Shown here one piece after another: positions 16,484-25,085 of a stretch of DNA of 64,000 bases. The DNA is taken from NCBI RefSeq assembly GCF_032380675.1, contig NZ_JAWDIX010000004.1, forward strand, positions 146,896 to 210,895, written 5' to 3'. The notes beneath the pieces are model-generated. The model did no database searches and was not told the origin of the DNA. It worked only from the letters and a program-made list of their open reading frames with translations. Made by a program: the position numbers and the translations under genes. Position 1 is the stretch's first letter; every line of letters begins with the position of its first letter. The DNA comes from Anaerolentibacter hominis (GTDB lineage: Bacteria; Bacillota; Clostridia; Lachnospirales; Lachnospiraceae).

Positions 16484-17287
16484 GTGCAGACGTTCAATAT
16501 AAGACAAAATAATGAAGTATTACGGATTCCGGGGGATTCCATAAAGATTTCTTTGGTTGACAGGCTTCGGAATTTAAGTATAATAAATTGGATCTATCCG
16601 AGAATCTGCCCGGTATGCGGTGAAATTGTTCCGGTTATGGAGGGCAGGATACATACGGAATGTCAGGGACGGCTTATTCCCGTAGGCGAACCCAGCTGTT
16701 GCAAATGCGGCAAGCCGCTGGAAAGACAGGAGCAGGAATACTGCTATGACTGTCTGAGAAAAGGACACTCTTATGAGCGGGGATTTGCACTTTGGCGCTA
16801 TGACTGTACTGCGAGAGAGGCAATCGCTGCATTCAAATACAGGGGGAAGCAGGAATTTGCGGAGTTCTTTGCCGATGAGCTGGTAAGACAGTTTGGACCG
16901 CAGCTTCGAAAGACCGGCGCACAGGCCTTTATTCCGGTGCCGGTTCATACGTCCAGACTTAAGAGCCGCGGATATAATCAGGCCGGATTACTGGCCGACG
17001 CCCTGGGGAAGCGATTAGATATTCCTGTGGTCAGTGACTATCTGTACAGGCAGAAGAAGACAGAACCCCAGAAGGGGCTTAATGACAGGGAAAGGCTGAG
17101 GAACCTGCTGCAGGCTTTTGCTGTGGATGGAGATAAACAAAAGAGATTTAAGGATCTGAAACGGGTGATACTGGTGGATGATATCTATACGACAGGCAGT
17201 ACAATCGAAGCCTGTACCAGAGTACTCCGGCAGGCCGGAGTTGCTCATGTCTATTATGTCAGTTTATGTATCGGCAGCGGAATATGA
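16484..17287 (+). CDS. comF: ComF family protein (phosphoribosyltransferase-like)
   Basis: Competence-type ComF, a cytosolic protein needed for DNA uptake in transformable Firmicutes. A zinc-finger region has ICPVCGEIV and SCCKCGKPLE...YCYDC cysteine pairs, followed by the phosphoribosyltransferase-like domain with VILVDDIYTTGSTIEAC near the C terminus. The start is uncertain: GTG at 16484 is inside the AGGGAGG site itself, and a TTG at 16553 (SLVDRLRNL) would give the more usual 244-residue length. Full competence genes are not visible in the window. Confidence 0.85.
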   Translation: MQTFNIRQNNEVLRIPGDSIKISLVDRLRNLSIINWIYPRICPVCGEIVPVMEGRIHTECQGRLIPVGEPSCCKCGKPLERQEQEYCYDCLRKGHSYERGFALWRYDCTAREAIAAFKYRGKQEFAEFFADELVRQFGPQLRKTGAQAFIPVPVHTSRLKSRGYNQAGLLADALGKRLDIPVVSDYLYRQKKTEPQKGLNDRERLRNLLQAFAVDGDKQKRFKDLKRVILVDDIYTTGSTIEACTRVLRQAGVAHVYYVSLCIGSGI

Positions 17288-17303
17288 TGGAGAGGGAATG
17301 GTT

Positions 17304-18077
17304 ATGGCAAAGAAAAGAGCAATCACAGTTATGGCACACAGAGGGTATTCGGCAAAATATCCGGAGAACACGATGCTTGCGTTCGAAAAGGCACTGGAGG
17401 CCGGAGCGGACGGGATCGAGCTGGACGTCCATGTGACCAAGGACGGAGAACTGGTTATCATTCATGACGAATCCCTGGACCGGACAACAGACGGAACAGG
17501 TACCATTAACACCCACACTCTGGCAGAGCTGAAAGATTTGAACGCAGCGGCAAACTTTACCGGTGTGGATTATGCGGGTATTCCCACACTGAGCGAATAT
17601 CTGATGTGGGCGAAAGATAAAAATATTTATACCAATATAGAATTAAAAAATAACAAAACCTACTATGGCGGCCTGGAGGAACTGGCTGCCGGTATGGTGA
17701 AACGGTTTGGATTGACGAAAAAGGTTATCTTCTCTTCCTTTAATCACGTCTCCCTGTCCCGGCTCAAGAAACTGCTGCCGGAGGTGCCGATGGGAATTCT
17801 GTGTAAGAAACCGCTGGTGAATGTGGGGGAATATGTAAAAGCCTGCGGAGTGGATTATCTTCATCCGGAGAGTACCTATATGGTGGAGCGGGTTATAAAG
17901 AACTGCAGAAAGCATGAAGTGCCCATCAATGTGTGGGAGGTAAATAATGAGGAAGCCATGATGAGGATGCTGGAGCTGGGTGTGGACGGTCTGATCACGG
18001 ATGAACCGGAGCTTGCGAAAAAGACGGTTATGAAGTATCTGGCTCCTGCCGACATGATCGGCGGACCGGAACTGTAG
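17304..18077 (+). CDS. Glycerophosphodiester phosphodiesterase
   Basis: Hydrolyses glycerophosphodiesters to sn-glycerol 3-phosphate and an alcohol. About 257 residues, a stand-alone GDPD domain without signal peptide, so cytosolic. The TIM-barrel signature is clear: MAHRGYSAKYPENTMLAFEKAL, then DGIELDVHVTKDGELVIIHDESLDRTTDGTG with metal-binding Glu/Asp and catalytic His. The C-terminal GVDGLITDEPELAKK is also typical. The ATG at 17304 has GAGGG 7 bases upstream; ATG 17298 is an alternative. It starts 16 bp after comF. Confidence 0.93.
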   Translation: MAKKRAITVMAHRGYSAKYPENTMLAFEKALEAGADGIELDVHVTKDGELVIIHDESLDRTTDGTGTINTHTLAELKDLNAAANFTGVDYAGIPTLSEYLMWAKDKNIYTNIELKNNKTYYGGLEELAAGMVKRFGLTKKVIFSSFNHVSLSRLKKLLPEVPMGILCKKPLVNVGEYVKACGVDYLHPESTYMVERVIKNCRKHEVPINVWEVNNEEAMMRMLELGVDGLITDEPELAKKTVMKYLAPADMIGGPEL

Positions 18078-18089
18078 GTAAGTCAGCCT

Positions 18090-18536
18090 ATGAGAATACT
18101 GGTGGATGCGGATGGATGCCCGGTGGTGCGGATTGCGGTGAGAGCGGCCAAAGAAAAAAGTATCAAGATTGTAATATTCTGTGATACCAGCCATGAAATT
18201 CAGACCGACTATGGCGAGGTGATCACAGTGGAGCGGGGGAGAGACTCCGTTGATTTTGCTCTGCTTCAAAACGCCGCGGCGGGTGATATTGTGATTACAC
18301 AGGACTATGGGCTTGCGGCAATGGCCCTTGGCAAGAAATGCTCTGCGGTTCATCAGAATGGTATGATATACACAGATGGGACGATAGACCAGCTGCTGCT
18401 GGAACGTCATCTCTCGGGCAAGGCCAGACGAAGCGGAAAAAATCGGGGCAGAGGACCGGCGAAACGGACCGAAGAGGATGACCGAAGATTTGAGCGGGCG
18501 CTGCGGGCTCTGCTGGAGAAGTCCGTAACAGAATAA
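18090..18536 (+). CDS. YaiI/YqxD family protein (DUF188)
   Basis: A 148-residue member of the YaiI/YqxD family, a PIN-like fold of uncertain activity. Recognised by the N-terminal ILVDADGCPVV, the middle VDFALLQNAAAGDIVITQDYGLAAMAL and the tail TEEDDRRFERALRALLE. Its conserved aspartates would suit a nuclease active site, but I know of no firm function. It follows the GDPD gene after 12 bp and ends the operon before a bidirectional terminator. Confidence 0.88.
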   Translation: MRILVDADGCPVVRIAVRAAKEKSIKIVIFCDTSHEIQTDYGEVITVERGRDSVDFALLQNAAAGDIVITQDYGLAAMALGKKCSAVHQNGMIYTDGTIDQLLLERHLSGKARRSGKNRGRGPAKRTEEDDRRFERALRALLEKSVTE

Positions 18537-18569
18537 TATAGAGATCTGACCGCGCTGCGGGCGGTGCAA

Positions 18570-18600
18570 AAAAGCAGCTGCCATTCTGACAGCTGCTTTT
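18570..18600. terminator. Bidirectional terminator between convergent operons
   Basis: Perfect 11-bp stem AAAAGCAGCTG/CAGCTGCTTTT (18570-18580, 18590-18600). It serves the + strand YaiI gene and the - strand cvfB. Confidence 0.88.
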
Positions 18601-18604
18601 CCTG

Positions 18605-19444
18605 TTATTTTTTACATTCAAAGTGGGTATCATCCAGGAGAATCCGTCCCTCTTTCATCAGATGACCGAGCGCACGCTTGAAGGCATTTTTGCTCAGGTG
18701 GAAATAGTCTTTGATTTCTCCGGCATCCGATTTATCGTGAAATGGAAGGGAGCCGCCGGCCTCAACCAGTTTTTGATAGACCAGCTCTGCATCGGTATCC
18801 AGCTGAAGGTAGGCCTTCTCCCGGAGACTTAAGTTCAAACGGCCGTCCTCCAGCACCTTTGTGACTCTGGCCTGAATCTTTGTGCCCGGTATCAGCCTGG
18901 TGAATAATTCTTTCTTCGGGATCAGGGCGGAATAGCGATTGTCCACCGCAACATAGGCGCCGAATGCGTCGATCACTGCGTAGACCAGCCCCGTAACCTG
19001 ATCGCCGGTCTGATAGGGAGCATCGGTTCTGAGCGCCTCATATACATTCATTGTGGCGCAGAGCCGGCTGCTTTTATCAATATAGAGGCTTACCAGCACC
19101 TCATCGCCTGCCGATACCCGGTAGGATTGTTCTTTAAAAGGCAGAAACAGATCCTTTGCCAGACCCCAGTCCAGAAAAGCCCCGATCTTAGTCACATCCG
19201 TAACCTTCAGCAGCGCGGTCTGTCCAAGTTCCAGAGGGGGGACCGCTGTGGTGGCAATCAGCCTGTCCTCAGAATCTTTATAAAGAAAGACGGAGATCAG
19301 ATCTCCTGCCTTACAGTCCTGCGGCAGTTGCTTTGCCGGCAGCAGAACCCGTTCCTCCGAAGCGGTTTCGGATTCTTTTAAGTAGGCTCCCTGGGGAGTA
19401 AACTTATCTACAGCCAGTGTCTGTGTGATTCCTAATTCAAACAT
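18605..19444 (-). CDS. cvfB: CvfB-type S1 RNA-binding protein
   Basis: A 279-residue RNA-binding regulator of the CvfB/YitL family (known in staphylococci as a virulence regulator). Several S1/OB-like modules are read along the chain (TLAVDKFTPQGAYL; VTDVTKIGAFLDWGLAKDLFLP; VTGLVYAVIDAFGAYVAVDNRYSALIP) and a C-terminal winged-helix (FHDKSDAGEIKDYFHLSKNAFKRALGHLMKEGRI). I prefer the ATG at 19444 (start MFELGITQ), which has GGAG 6 bases upstream; the ATG at 19456 would overlap the thioesterase stop by 11 bp. Co-transcribed with that gene. Confidence 0.88.
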   Translation of the reverse strand: MFELGITQTLAVDKFTPQGAYLKESETASEERVLLPAKQLPQDCKAGDLISVFLYKDSEDRLIATTAVPPLELGQTALLKVTDVTKIGAFLDWGLAKDLFLPFKEQSYRVSAGDEVLVSLYIDKSSRLCATMNVYEALRTDAPYQTGDQVTGLVYAVIDAFGAYVAVDNRYSALIPKKELFTRLIPGTKIQARVTKVLEDGRLNLSLREKAYLQLDTDAELVYQKLVEAGGSLPFHDKSDAGEIKDYFHLSKNAFKRALGHLMKEGRILLDDTHFECKK

Positions 19445-19445
19445 T

Positions 19446-20168
19446 TTATTCTCCATTTCCGTTTCGTGTAAATTCCACTACAGTAAAAGGTTTGCCCTGT
19501 TCATTGGCCAGCGATACATAAAACGCTTTGTCAGTTTCATAAGTATAGGGTACGATAATATCATTCAGCACCGCACTCATTTTATATTCTGCCCGCATCT
19601 GGCGCAGAGAAAAGTCTTTTGGAAGATAACCTTCCGCCATTTTAATATACTGCCCGTTGTTTACATGATGATTCGTATCAATATTGGCATGGGAAACCGG
19701 GAAAGAAGACTGAATCACAGGCTCTGTATCCGGCAGGGTGATTTTTCTGGAGGCATAGTCCATATCCAGACGGGGTTCCGGCTGATAAAGCGCCTCAATC
19801 TCGGCTGGGATACGAACCGGCCGCAGTTTCTCCATATCCATGTAAATCCAGTAGGAATTCGCATAGGCACATACATTGCCATCCTTGTCCTTCAGCATAA
19901 AGTTTCTGGTCCCATACAGACTTTTAAAATCGTTGGCCCAGGTGGAAACAGTGATCTCTTCTCCCAATCCGGGGAAACGGTTTACGACGATCTGCCAGGA
20001 ACTTAACAGCCAGGCCAGATGTCTGGAGGACAGCCAGTTCAAGCCAATCCCCAGATCCTCGGACTGAAAGGTGGAACAGTCCTGAAAATAATTAATAACA
20101 GATCCCAGATCCAGGCGTTTATTTTCATCAATCTCACTATAACGTACACGACAATTTATACTATACAT
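19446..20168 (-). CDS. Acyl-ACP thioesterase
   Basis: A 240-residue double-hotdog acyl-ACP thioesterase of the FatA/FatB-like bacterial family; releases free fatty acid from acyl carrier protein. Marks: CRVRYSEIDENKRLDLGSVINYFQD at the N terminus, the catalytic-region motif NIDTNHHVNNGQYIKMAEG in the second hotdog, and YANSYWIYMDM. It heads a two-gene - strand unit with cvfB, and its upstream region faces ridA. Chain-length preference is not predictable. Confidence 0.9.
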   Translation of the reverse strand: MYSINCRVRYSEIDENKRLDLGSVINYFQDCSTFQSEDLGIGLNWLSSRHLAWLLSSWQIVVNRFPGLGEEITVSTWANDFKSLYGTRNFMLKDKDGNVCAYANSYWIYMDMEKLRPVRIPAEIEALYQPEPRLDMDYASRKITLPDTEPVIQSSFPVSHANIDTNHHVNNGQYIKMAEGYLPKDFSLRQMRAEYKMSAVLNDIIVPYTYETDKAFYVSLANEQGKPFTVVEFTRNGNGE

Positions 20169-20293
20169 TTCTACTCAATCCTTTTTCCTGATTTTTCTAT
20201 TAGCAGTATACCTGTTTTGGGGAAAAACTACAAGGGATTTCAGCCTGACGCAGCAAGCTGCCTGCGGGAGGCGTCCGAAGAAACACTTACCCC

Positions 20294-20322
20294 TTTTCAG
20301 ATGGGAAGGAATGGTATATAAT
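20294..20322 (+). promoter_or_regulatory. Possible promoter for ridA-CPBP
   Basis: TTTTCA (20294-20299), 17-bp spacer, TATAAT (20317-20322). The -10 is consensus, the -35 is weak. Confidence 0.45.
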
Positions 20323-20387
20323 ATTTACAAATTGTATTTCATGGCATGGGACTGTTTTGTTTATTGCTATAGACATAGGAGGAAAAT

Positions 20388-20768
20388 ATGAAAAAAATTG
20401 TAAGTACACCAAAGGCACCAGCTGCAATTGGACCTTATTCACAGGCAACTATCGTAAACGGGATGCTTTATACATCAGGTATGATCCCGGTAGATCCGGC
20501 AAACGGCCAGATCCCTGAGGGAGGGGTAACGGTTCAGGCAGAGCAGGCTCTCAGCAATTTGAAGATTTTGATTGAAGAAGCAGGCTCTAAACTGGAGAAT
20601 GTTGTTAAGACCACAGTATTTATTAAAGACATGAATGATTTTGCCAAGATCAATGAGGTATATGCCAAATATTTTACGGATAACTATCCTTCCAGATCCT
20701 GCGTGGAGGTAGCCAGACTGCCCAAGGACGTATTAATTGAGATTGAAGCGGTTGCGGTGATGGAATGA
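20388..20768 (+). CDS. ridA: RidA family reactive enamine/imine deaminase
   Basis: 126 residues, YjgF/YER057c/UK114 family. Hydrolyses reactive enamines such as 2-aminoacrylate released by PLP enzymes, protecting the cell. Visible marks: PAAIGPYSQATIVNGMLYTSGMIPVDP, and PSRSCVEVARLPKDVLIEIEAVAV near the C terminus, which contains the conserved Arg and Glu of the active cleft. A strong AGGAGG site precedes the ATG. Its stop overlaps the next start by 4 bp, so the CPBP gene is translationally coupled. Confidence 0.96.
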   Translation: MKKIVSTPKAPAAIGPYSQATIVNGMLYTSGMIPVDPANGQIPEGGVTVQAEQALSNLKILIEEAGSKLENVVKTTVFIKDMNDFAKINEVYAKYFTDNYPSRSCVEVARLPKDVLIEIEAVAVME

Positions 20769-21829
20769 GCAGAATCAAACAGGTAAATTTCGTCTATTTG
20801 TTTACCGTACTGGCCTCTTTTGGGGCCAGTTTTGTTATACGGGCAGTGGAGAAATACCTTCATGTGACAAATGAGGCGGTGCTGCTGTCGGTTAACCAGG
20901 CAGTTTTACTGCTTCCTTCCTGTATTTATTTGGCAAAACAGAACCTCCCTGTGAAGCAGGTGATGCGTCTGAACAAGATCAGTTTTTCCAATATTATGCT
21001 GATCATTGGATTTACCATATTAATTTCGCCCATCATGACGTTTGTAAATATGGTTTCCCTGCTGTTTACAAAAAATGTGATCGGCGGGACGGTTACAGAT
21101 ATTGTAGGAGGTAATTCCGCAATTATCAGTGTGCTTGTGATTGCACTGATTCCGGCTATCGTGGAGGAAGTTATTTTCAGAGGGGTCCTTTATAATGGAG
21201 GATACCGCCATGCGGGGATTTTAAAGGGAGCGCTGATGAGCGGTCTGGTGTTTGGACTGCTGCATCTGAATCTGAACCAGTTTTCTTATGCCTTCCTGCT
21301 GGGATTTGTTTTCTGCATATTAATTGAAGCAACAGGCTCCCTCTTTTCTTCGATGATTGCCCATTTTCTTATTAATGGTTCATCTGTTATGCTGAGCATT
21401 TTGCTGGTGAAGCTTAGTAGTTTTATAAATGAGATGGGGATGGATACTTCTGCGGCAGATGCTGCTTATGGGACGGAAGATATGCTCCCGCTGATTGGCT
21501 ACTATGGAGTGGTTGCGCTGGTATGCGGCTTCCTGGCGGTGAAGGTGCTGAAAGTAATCGCGAGGAATGCGGGGAGAAGCGCACAGCTTGACTCTATATT
21601 CCACCCGCAGCAGGAACCGGCGACGACCTGGGAGGCAGATGGCCTGACGCAGTATGGTACTGCAAACGGGGATGATATGTTTGCTTCTTATTATAATAGA
21701 GAGAATTCTAATGCCCTACGCCGTGTGAAGGAGCAGGAAGATAAGAAGCTGATCTCTGCGCCGCTGGCCCTGGGTATCATCATCTGTACGGTTTGGATTA
21801 TTCTCTCCCAGATAGGGCTATACTTATAA
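20765..21829 (+). CDS. CPBP family intramembrane glutamic endopeptidase
   Basis: A 354-residue multi-pass membrane protein of the CPBP (CAAX protease and bacteriocin-processing, Abi) family. Hydrophobic helices run from about residue 8 to 270. The active-site motifs are EEVIFRGVLYNGG (Glu-Glu-x3-Arg), FGLLHLNLNQF (His) and MIAHFLINGS (second His). A hydrophilic loop follows and one more helix lies at the C terminus (LALGIIICTVWIILS). Members process prenylated or bacteriocin-like peptides; the substrate here is unknown. Confidence 0.88.
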   Translation: MSRIKQVNFVYLFTVLASFGASFVIRAVEKYLHVTNEAVLLSVNQAVLLLPSCIYLAKQNLPVKQVMRLNKISFSNIMLIIGFTILISPIMTFVNMVSLLFTKNVIGGTVTDIVGGNSAIISVLVIALIPAIVEEVIFRGVLYNGGYRHAGILKGALMSGLVFGLLHLNLNQFSYAFLLGFVFCILIEATGSLFSSMIAHFLINGSSVMLSILLVKLSSFINEMGMDTSAADAAYGTEDMLPLIGYYGVVALVCGFLAVKVLKVIARNAGRSAQLDSIFHPQQEPATTWEADGLTQYGTANGDDMFASYYNRENSNALRRVKEQEDKKLISAPLALGIIICTVWIILSQIGLYL

Positions 21830-21863
21830 AAAGATGCGTTTGCGTTTCGGAATGGAGGAAATT

Positions 21864-22787
21864 ATGTTATATGATTTGATTATTGTAGGGTCCGGACCGG
21901 CCGGACTGACCGCGGGAATCTATGCGGCCAGAGCTGAGATAAATACGGTCATAGTGGAAAAAAATCCTTTCAGCGGCGGTCAGATTATCAATACGTATGA
22001 AGTGGATAATTATCCTGGAATTCCCGGAATCGGAGGTTTCGACCTGGCAATGAAGTTCCGGGAACACTGCGATAAGCTGGGAACAAAGTTTGTGGAGGGT
22101 GATGTCTCCAGTTTTTCCGTAGAGAAGGATGGAACGAAGAAGATCGTTCTGAACAATGGAGAAGTCTATGAGAGCAAAGCGGTTATCATTGCCACAGGGG
22201 CAAAGAACCGGAAACTGGGAGTCAAGGGCGAAGAGGAACTGTCCGGCAAGGGTGTGTCCTACTGTGCAACCTGTGACGGCGCTTTCTTTAAAGGTAAAAC
22301 GACGGCTGTGGTCGGCGGCGGAGATGTAGCGGTGGAGGATGCCATATTTCTGTCCAGATTATGCGAGAAGGTCTATGTGATTCACCGGAGAGATGAATTC
22401 CGCGCTGCGAAGAGCCTCAGCTCCAAGCTCGTGAAGCAGGAGAATGTGGAAATTCTCTGGGATACGGTCGTGGAGGAGATAACGGGCGACGAAGCAGTTA
22501 CGGGCTTAGTTGTGAAAAACATAAAAACCGGTGAACAGAGAGAGCTTGCGGCAGCCGGAGTCTTTATTGCGGTGGGAACAGCCCCCAGTTCCGATTTGTA
22601 TAAGGAGTGGGTGAAAACAGATCAATCCGGGTATATTATCGCGGATGAAAGCTGTGAAACCAGTACAAAAGGCATTTTTGTGGCGGGAGATATCCGTACG
22701 AAGCCGTTAAAGCAGATTGTAACCGCTGCTGCGGATGGAGCAAATGCAATTACAGCTGTAGAACATTTTTTGAATGAATTAGAATAG
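21864..22787 (+). CDS. trxB: Thioredoxin reductase
   Basis: FAD enzyme that reduces thioredoxin with NADPH. 307 residues. The FAD motif is LIIVGSGPAGLTAGIYAARAE, the redox-active dithiol CATC lies in SYCATCDGAFF, the NADPH site is VVGGGDVAVEDAIFL with the HRRDEFRA motif, and the C-terminal FAD motif is GIFVAGDIRTKPLKQ. The ATG at 21864 follows ATGGAGGAA; an upstream in-frame ATG at 21834 lacks conservation. No thioredoxin gene lies beside it. A terminator follows. Confidence 0.96.
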   Translation: MLYDLIIVGSGPAGLTAGIYAARAEINTVIVEKNPFSGGQIINTYEVDNYPGIPGIGGFDLAMKFREHCDKLGTKFVEGDVSSFSVEKDGTKKIVLNNGEVYESKAVIIATGAKNRKLGVKGEEELSGKGVSYCATCDGAFFKGKTTAVVGGGDVAVEDAIFLSRLCEKVYVIHRRDEFRAAKSLSSKLVKQENVEILWDTVVEEITGDEAVTGLVVKNIKTGEQRELAAAGVFIAVGTAPSSDLYKEWVKTDQSGYIIADESCETSTKGIFVAGDIRTKPLKQIVTAAADGANAITAVEHFLNELE

Positions 22788-22799
22788 GAAAAATCCTTT

Positions 22800-22838
22800 A
22801 AAACCGCTGATTTACAAGGAAAATCGGCGGTTTTATTA
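22800..22838 (+). terminator. Intrinsic terminator after trxB
   Basis: 13-bp stem, arms 22800-22812 and 22822-22834 with one G-U pair, then TTTTATTATTT. Confidence 0.85.
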
Positions 22839-22860
22839 TTTCTGGTATATTTTTCTCCTA

Positions 22861-22889
22861 TTGACATAGAGTGGATAAGTTGTTATACT
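22861..22889 (+). promoter_or_regulatory. Consensus promoter for the SH3/NlpC-P60 gene
   Basis: TTGACA (22861-22866), 17-bp spacer, TATACT (22884-22889). Confidence 0.78.
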
Positions 22890-22941
22890 TATGAAGTAAT
22901 CGTTAATACATTTGTAACATTTACATAGATGGAGGCGTTCT

Positions 22942-24414
22942 ATGAATACCAAAATGACGAAGACTTTCCTGCATGTGGCGGTTTCTGCTGTCCTGGTGGG
23001 AGCGGTATGTGCACCTTCCGTATCTTCTGCAACTCTATGTGGGGAAACTTCTCTTGCCGGGTTATCCGTATCCCTGGAGAGGTTCGCTGAGAATGACACA
23101 CACACGACAGACATTTTACAGGAGATGGGAATCTCCGCGGCGGCTTCCGGACCAAGAAGCGTAAGCGGTGTTTCCGTAGCGGGTCTGTCCCTGAATGATA
23201 ATATAGAACCAGTTGATGAAGGAACTGAGCCGGATTCCGGCACCACGGACGGAGCAGATCCCGCGGCAAAGCAGGCGGGGGATGAACCAGCAGCCGGCGA
23301 ACCTGCACCGGAAGAGCCGGAGGCAGATGCTCCGGAAGAAGAGCCGGCCAAGGAACCGGTTTCTGAATATGAGAATATCGGTATCTCCACAGCATCCAGT
23401 TACGTTAACATCCGTAAAAAACCGGATACAGATTCTAAGATTTTAGGAAAACTGTATAAGGGCTGTGCGGCTGAAATACTGGAGTGGAAGGACGAATGGG
23501 TTAAGATTAAATCCGGTTCTGTAACGGGTTACATTAATTCTGAGTACCTGGCGATTGGTTTCGATGCCGAAGAGCTGGTAGATAAATATGGTACGAAGAT
23601 TGCAACCGTCAATACTACAACATTGAAGGTAAGGGAGAAGAAGAGTACAGACTCCACGATACTTACCCTGATCCCTCTGGATGAAGAGTATGAGGTTGTA
23701 AAGGAATATAAAGATTGGGTTAAGATCAAAGTTGACGAAACGACCGAAGGATATGTTTCCAAAGAATATGTGGATATTGACGTAGAATTTGAGGAAGCAA
23801 TTTCAATTGAGGAGGAGCAGAAGAAGCTTCAGCAGGAAAAGGAAGCGGAAGAGGCCCTCAGAAAACAGCAGGAAGAAGAAAAGAAGAGGAAAGAAGAAGA
23901 GGCCAGACAGAAACAGCAGTCCAGCCAGAAGACAACATCCACTTCCTCCAAGAAGCCATCTTCCAGCGGAAATTCAGCTAAGAATAATTCTGGCAGCAGC
24001 GATACTACACCGACGAAACCAGCTTCTAACTCCGGCAATACCTCCAGCAATGGATCAGCGCTTGGTGCGAAGATAGCAGCTTTTGCCCAGAAGTTTGTCG
24101 GGAATGCTTATGTGTACGGCGGGACAAGCCTTACAAATGGCGCGGACTGCTCCGGTTTTGTACAGTCTGTATTCAGTAATTTTGGAATTGGCCTTCCGAG
24201 AACATCTGGTTCTCAGTCGCAGTCGGGCAGCAGTGTCAGCCTGAACAGCCTGGCGCCTGGAGATCTGGTATTCTACTCCAGCAATGGAAGGATCAATCAT
24301 GTGGCAATCTATATCGGAGGCGGACAGGTAGTACATGCAAGTTCTCCGCGAAGCGGTATTAAGATTTCCAATATGTACTACAGAACCCCTGCATGGGCAA
24401 GAAGAGTAATATAG
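22942..24414 (+). CDS. Secreted SH3b-NlpC/P60 peptidoglycan endopeptidase
   Basis: A 490-residue secreted cell-wall hydrolase. The N terminus is a signal peptide (KTFLHVAVSAVLVGAVCAPSVSSA). After an acidic Pro/Glu/Ala-rich stretch come two bacterial SH3 domains (about residues 150-210 and 220-280, with YVNIRKKPDTDSKILGKL and LKVREKKSTDSTILTLIP), a charged Glu/Lys/Gln coiled-coil (about 285-330), a Ser/Lys/Asn-rich linker, and a C-terminal NlpC/P60 domain. The catalytic Cys is in NGADCSGFVQSVF and the His in INHVAIYIGGGQVVHAS. This family cleaves D-Glu-meso-DAP or related stem-peptide bonds. Monocistronic between promoter and terminator. Confidence 0.93.
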   Translation: MNTKMTKTFLHVAVSAVLVGAVCAPSVSSATLCGETSLAGLSVSLERFAENDTHTTDILQEMGISAAASGPRSVSGVSVAGLSLNDNIEPVDEGTEPDSGTTDGADPAAKQAGDEPAAGEPAPEEPEADAPEEEPAKEPVSEYENIGISTASSYVNIRKKPDTDSKILGKLYKGCAAEILEWKDEWVKIKSGSVTGYINSEYLAIGFDAEELVDKYGTKIATVNTTTLKVREKKSTDSTILTLIPLDEEYEVVKEYKDWVKIKVDETTEGYVSKEYVDIDVEFEEAISIEEEQKKLQQEKEAEEALRKQQEEEKKRKEEEARQKQQSSQKTTSTSSKKPSSSGNSAKNNSGSSDTTPTKPASNSGNTSSNGSALGAKIAAFAQKFVGNAYVYGGTSLTNGADCSGFVQSVFSNFGIGLPRTSGSQSQSGSSVSLNSLAPGDLVFYSSNGRINHVAIYIGGGQVVHASSPRSGIKISNMYYRTPAWARRVI

Positions 24415-24422
24415 AATAGTTA

Positions 24423-24456
24423 AGGATGTACGGCACGGTGTGCTGTACATCCTTTT
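24423..24456 (+). terminator. Intrinsic terminator after the NlpC/P60 gene
   Basis: AGGATGTAC...GTACATCCT hairpin followed by TTTTTGG. Confidence 0.82.
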
Positions 24457-24576
24457 TGGCTTCAAAGGGTAAAGATAAAGCTGTAATAAGAAATGATAAC
24501 ATTTTTCAGAATATTTAAGAAGGTGTTAATCTTTAGTAAAATTGGCAAAAACAGTTGACAAAAATTTGCTTGTATA

Positions 24577-24710
24577 TTTTACACAAAATCGACATAAAAA
24601 GTAGAATTGGTAACCATTCTTAGTTTAAAGGATGAAAAGTTATCCACATTTTCAAAGACTGATTTTATAGCGAAAATGAGTTATGCACGGAGTTGTCCAC
24701 ATTATCCACA
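24577..24710 (+). promoter_or_regulatory. Cluster of five DnaA-box-like sites, all on one strand
   Basis: TTTTACACA (24577-24585), TTATCCACA (24640-24648), TTATGCACG (24681-24689), TTGTCCACA (24693-24701) and TTATCCACA (24702-24710). Two match the consensus exactly and two are adjacent head to tail. dnaA is not in the window. The flanking genes on both sides are on the + strand, which argues against an active bidirectional origin here. It may titrate DnaA or regulate hpf/secA or the NlpC gene. Confidence 0.65.
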
Positions 24711-24931
24711 AAAAATAAAGTCGAAACAGGGCGAATAAAATCGACCAAAGCGAATGTTCGTTTTGTAATAAATGATAGAATTTCCTGTGTTTCTGTTGAA
24801 ATTTAACTTTAAAATGGATTCTTAAGTTGTCAAATAATATTGAGTTATATCAGATAATATGGGTGAATTATCTTGGAAAACAGCAAAATAGGGAATGGAC
24901 AGGAAATAGTATAAAAAAACAAGTGCTGTTA

Positions 24932-24959
24932 TTGAATAATAACAAATGTATGGTATACT
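24932..24959 (+). promoter_or_regulatory. Promoter for hpf with extended -10
   Basis: TTGAAT (24932-24937), 16-bp spacer, TGG-TATACT (-10 at 24954-24959). The expected start, about 24966, lies just before the leader hairpin. Confidence 0.65.
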
Positions 24960-24968
24960 ATTTTATAT

Positions 24969-25060
24969 AAGCAGGAGACACCGGACAGGATGGATTTGGC
25001 CCGGTGACAACCGTGTTCCATATCCTGCTTGCTGCGGGCGGCTTGTGCTGCGGACGCAGA
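24969..25060 (+). promoter_or_regulatory. Structured 5' leader of hpf (candidate raiA-type RNA motif)
   Basis: AAGCAGGA (24969-24976) pairs with TCCTGCTT (25023-25030), enclosing CACCGG/CCGGTG (24979-24984, 25001-25006). A second GC-rich hairpin follows (CTGCG 25032-25036 with CGCAG 25055-25059). Structured RNAs named raiA and raiA-hairpin are known upstream of hpf/raiA genes in Firmicutes; membership here is inference. Confidence 0.45.
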
Positions 25061-25085
25061 ATAACCCGTAAAGGAGTTGACGAGT

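Larger units (their letters stand above)
24415..25085. other. 671-bp AT-rich gap with DnaA boxes and hpf promoter
   Basis: After the terminator lies a very AT-rich stretch. It contains five DnaA-box-like sites (24577-24710), then about 200 bp of AT-rich sequence without genes, the hpf promoter (24932-24959), and a structured leader (24969-25060). I see no open frame with a ribosome binding site. Confidence 0.7.

Noticed and set aside
24577..24710. Chromosomal replication origin
   Set aside because: The DnaA boxes are convincing, but dnaA, dnaN and rpmH are absent and gene direction stays + on both sides, unlike a bidirectional origin.
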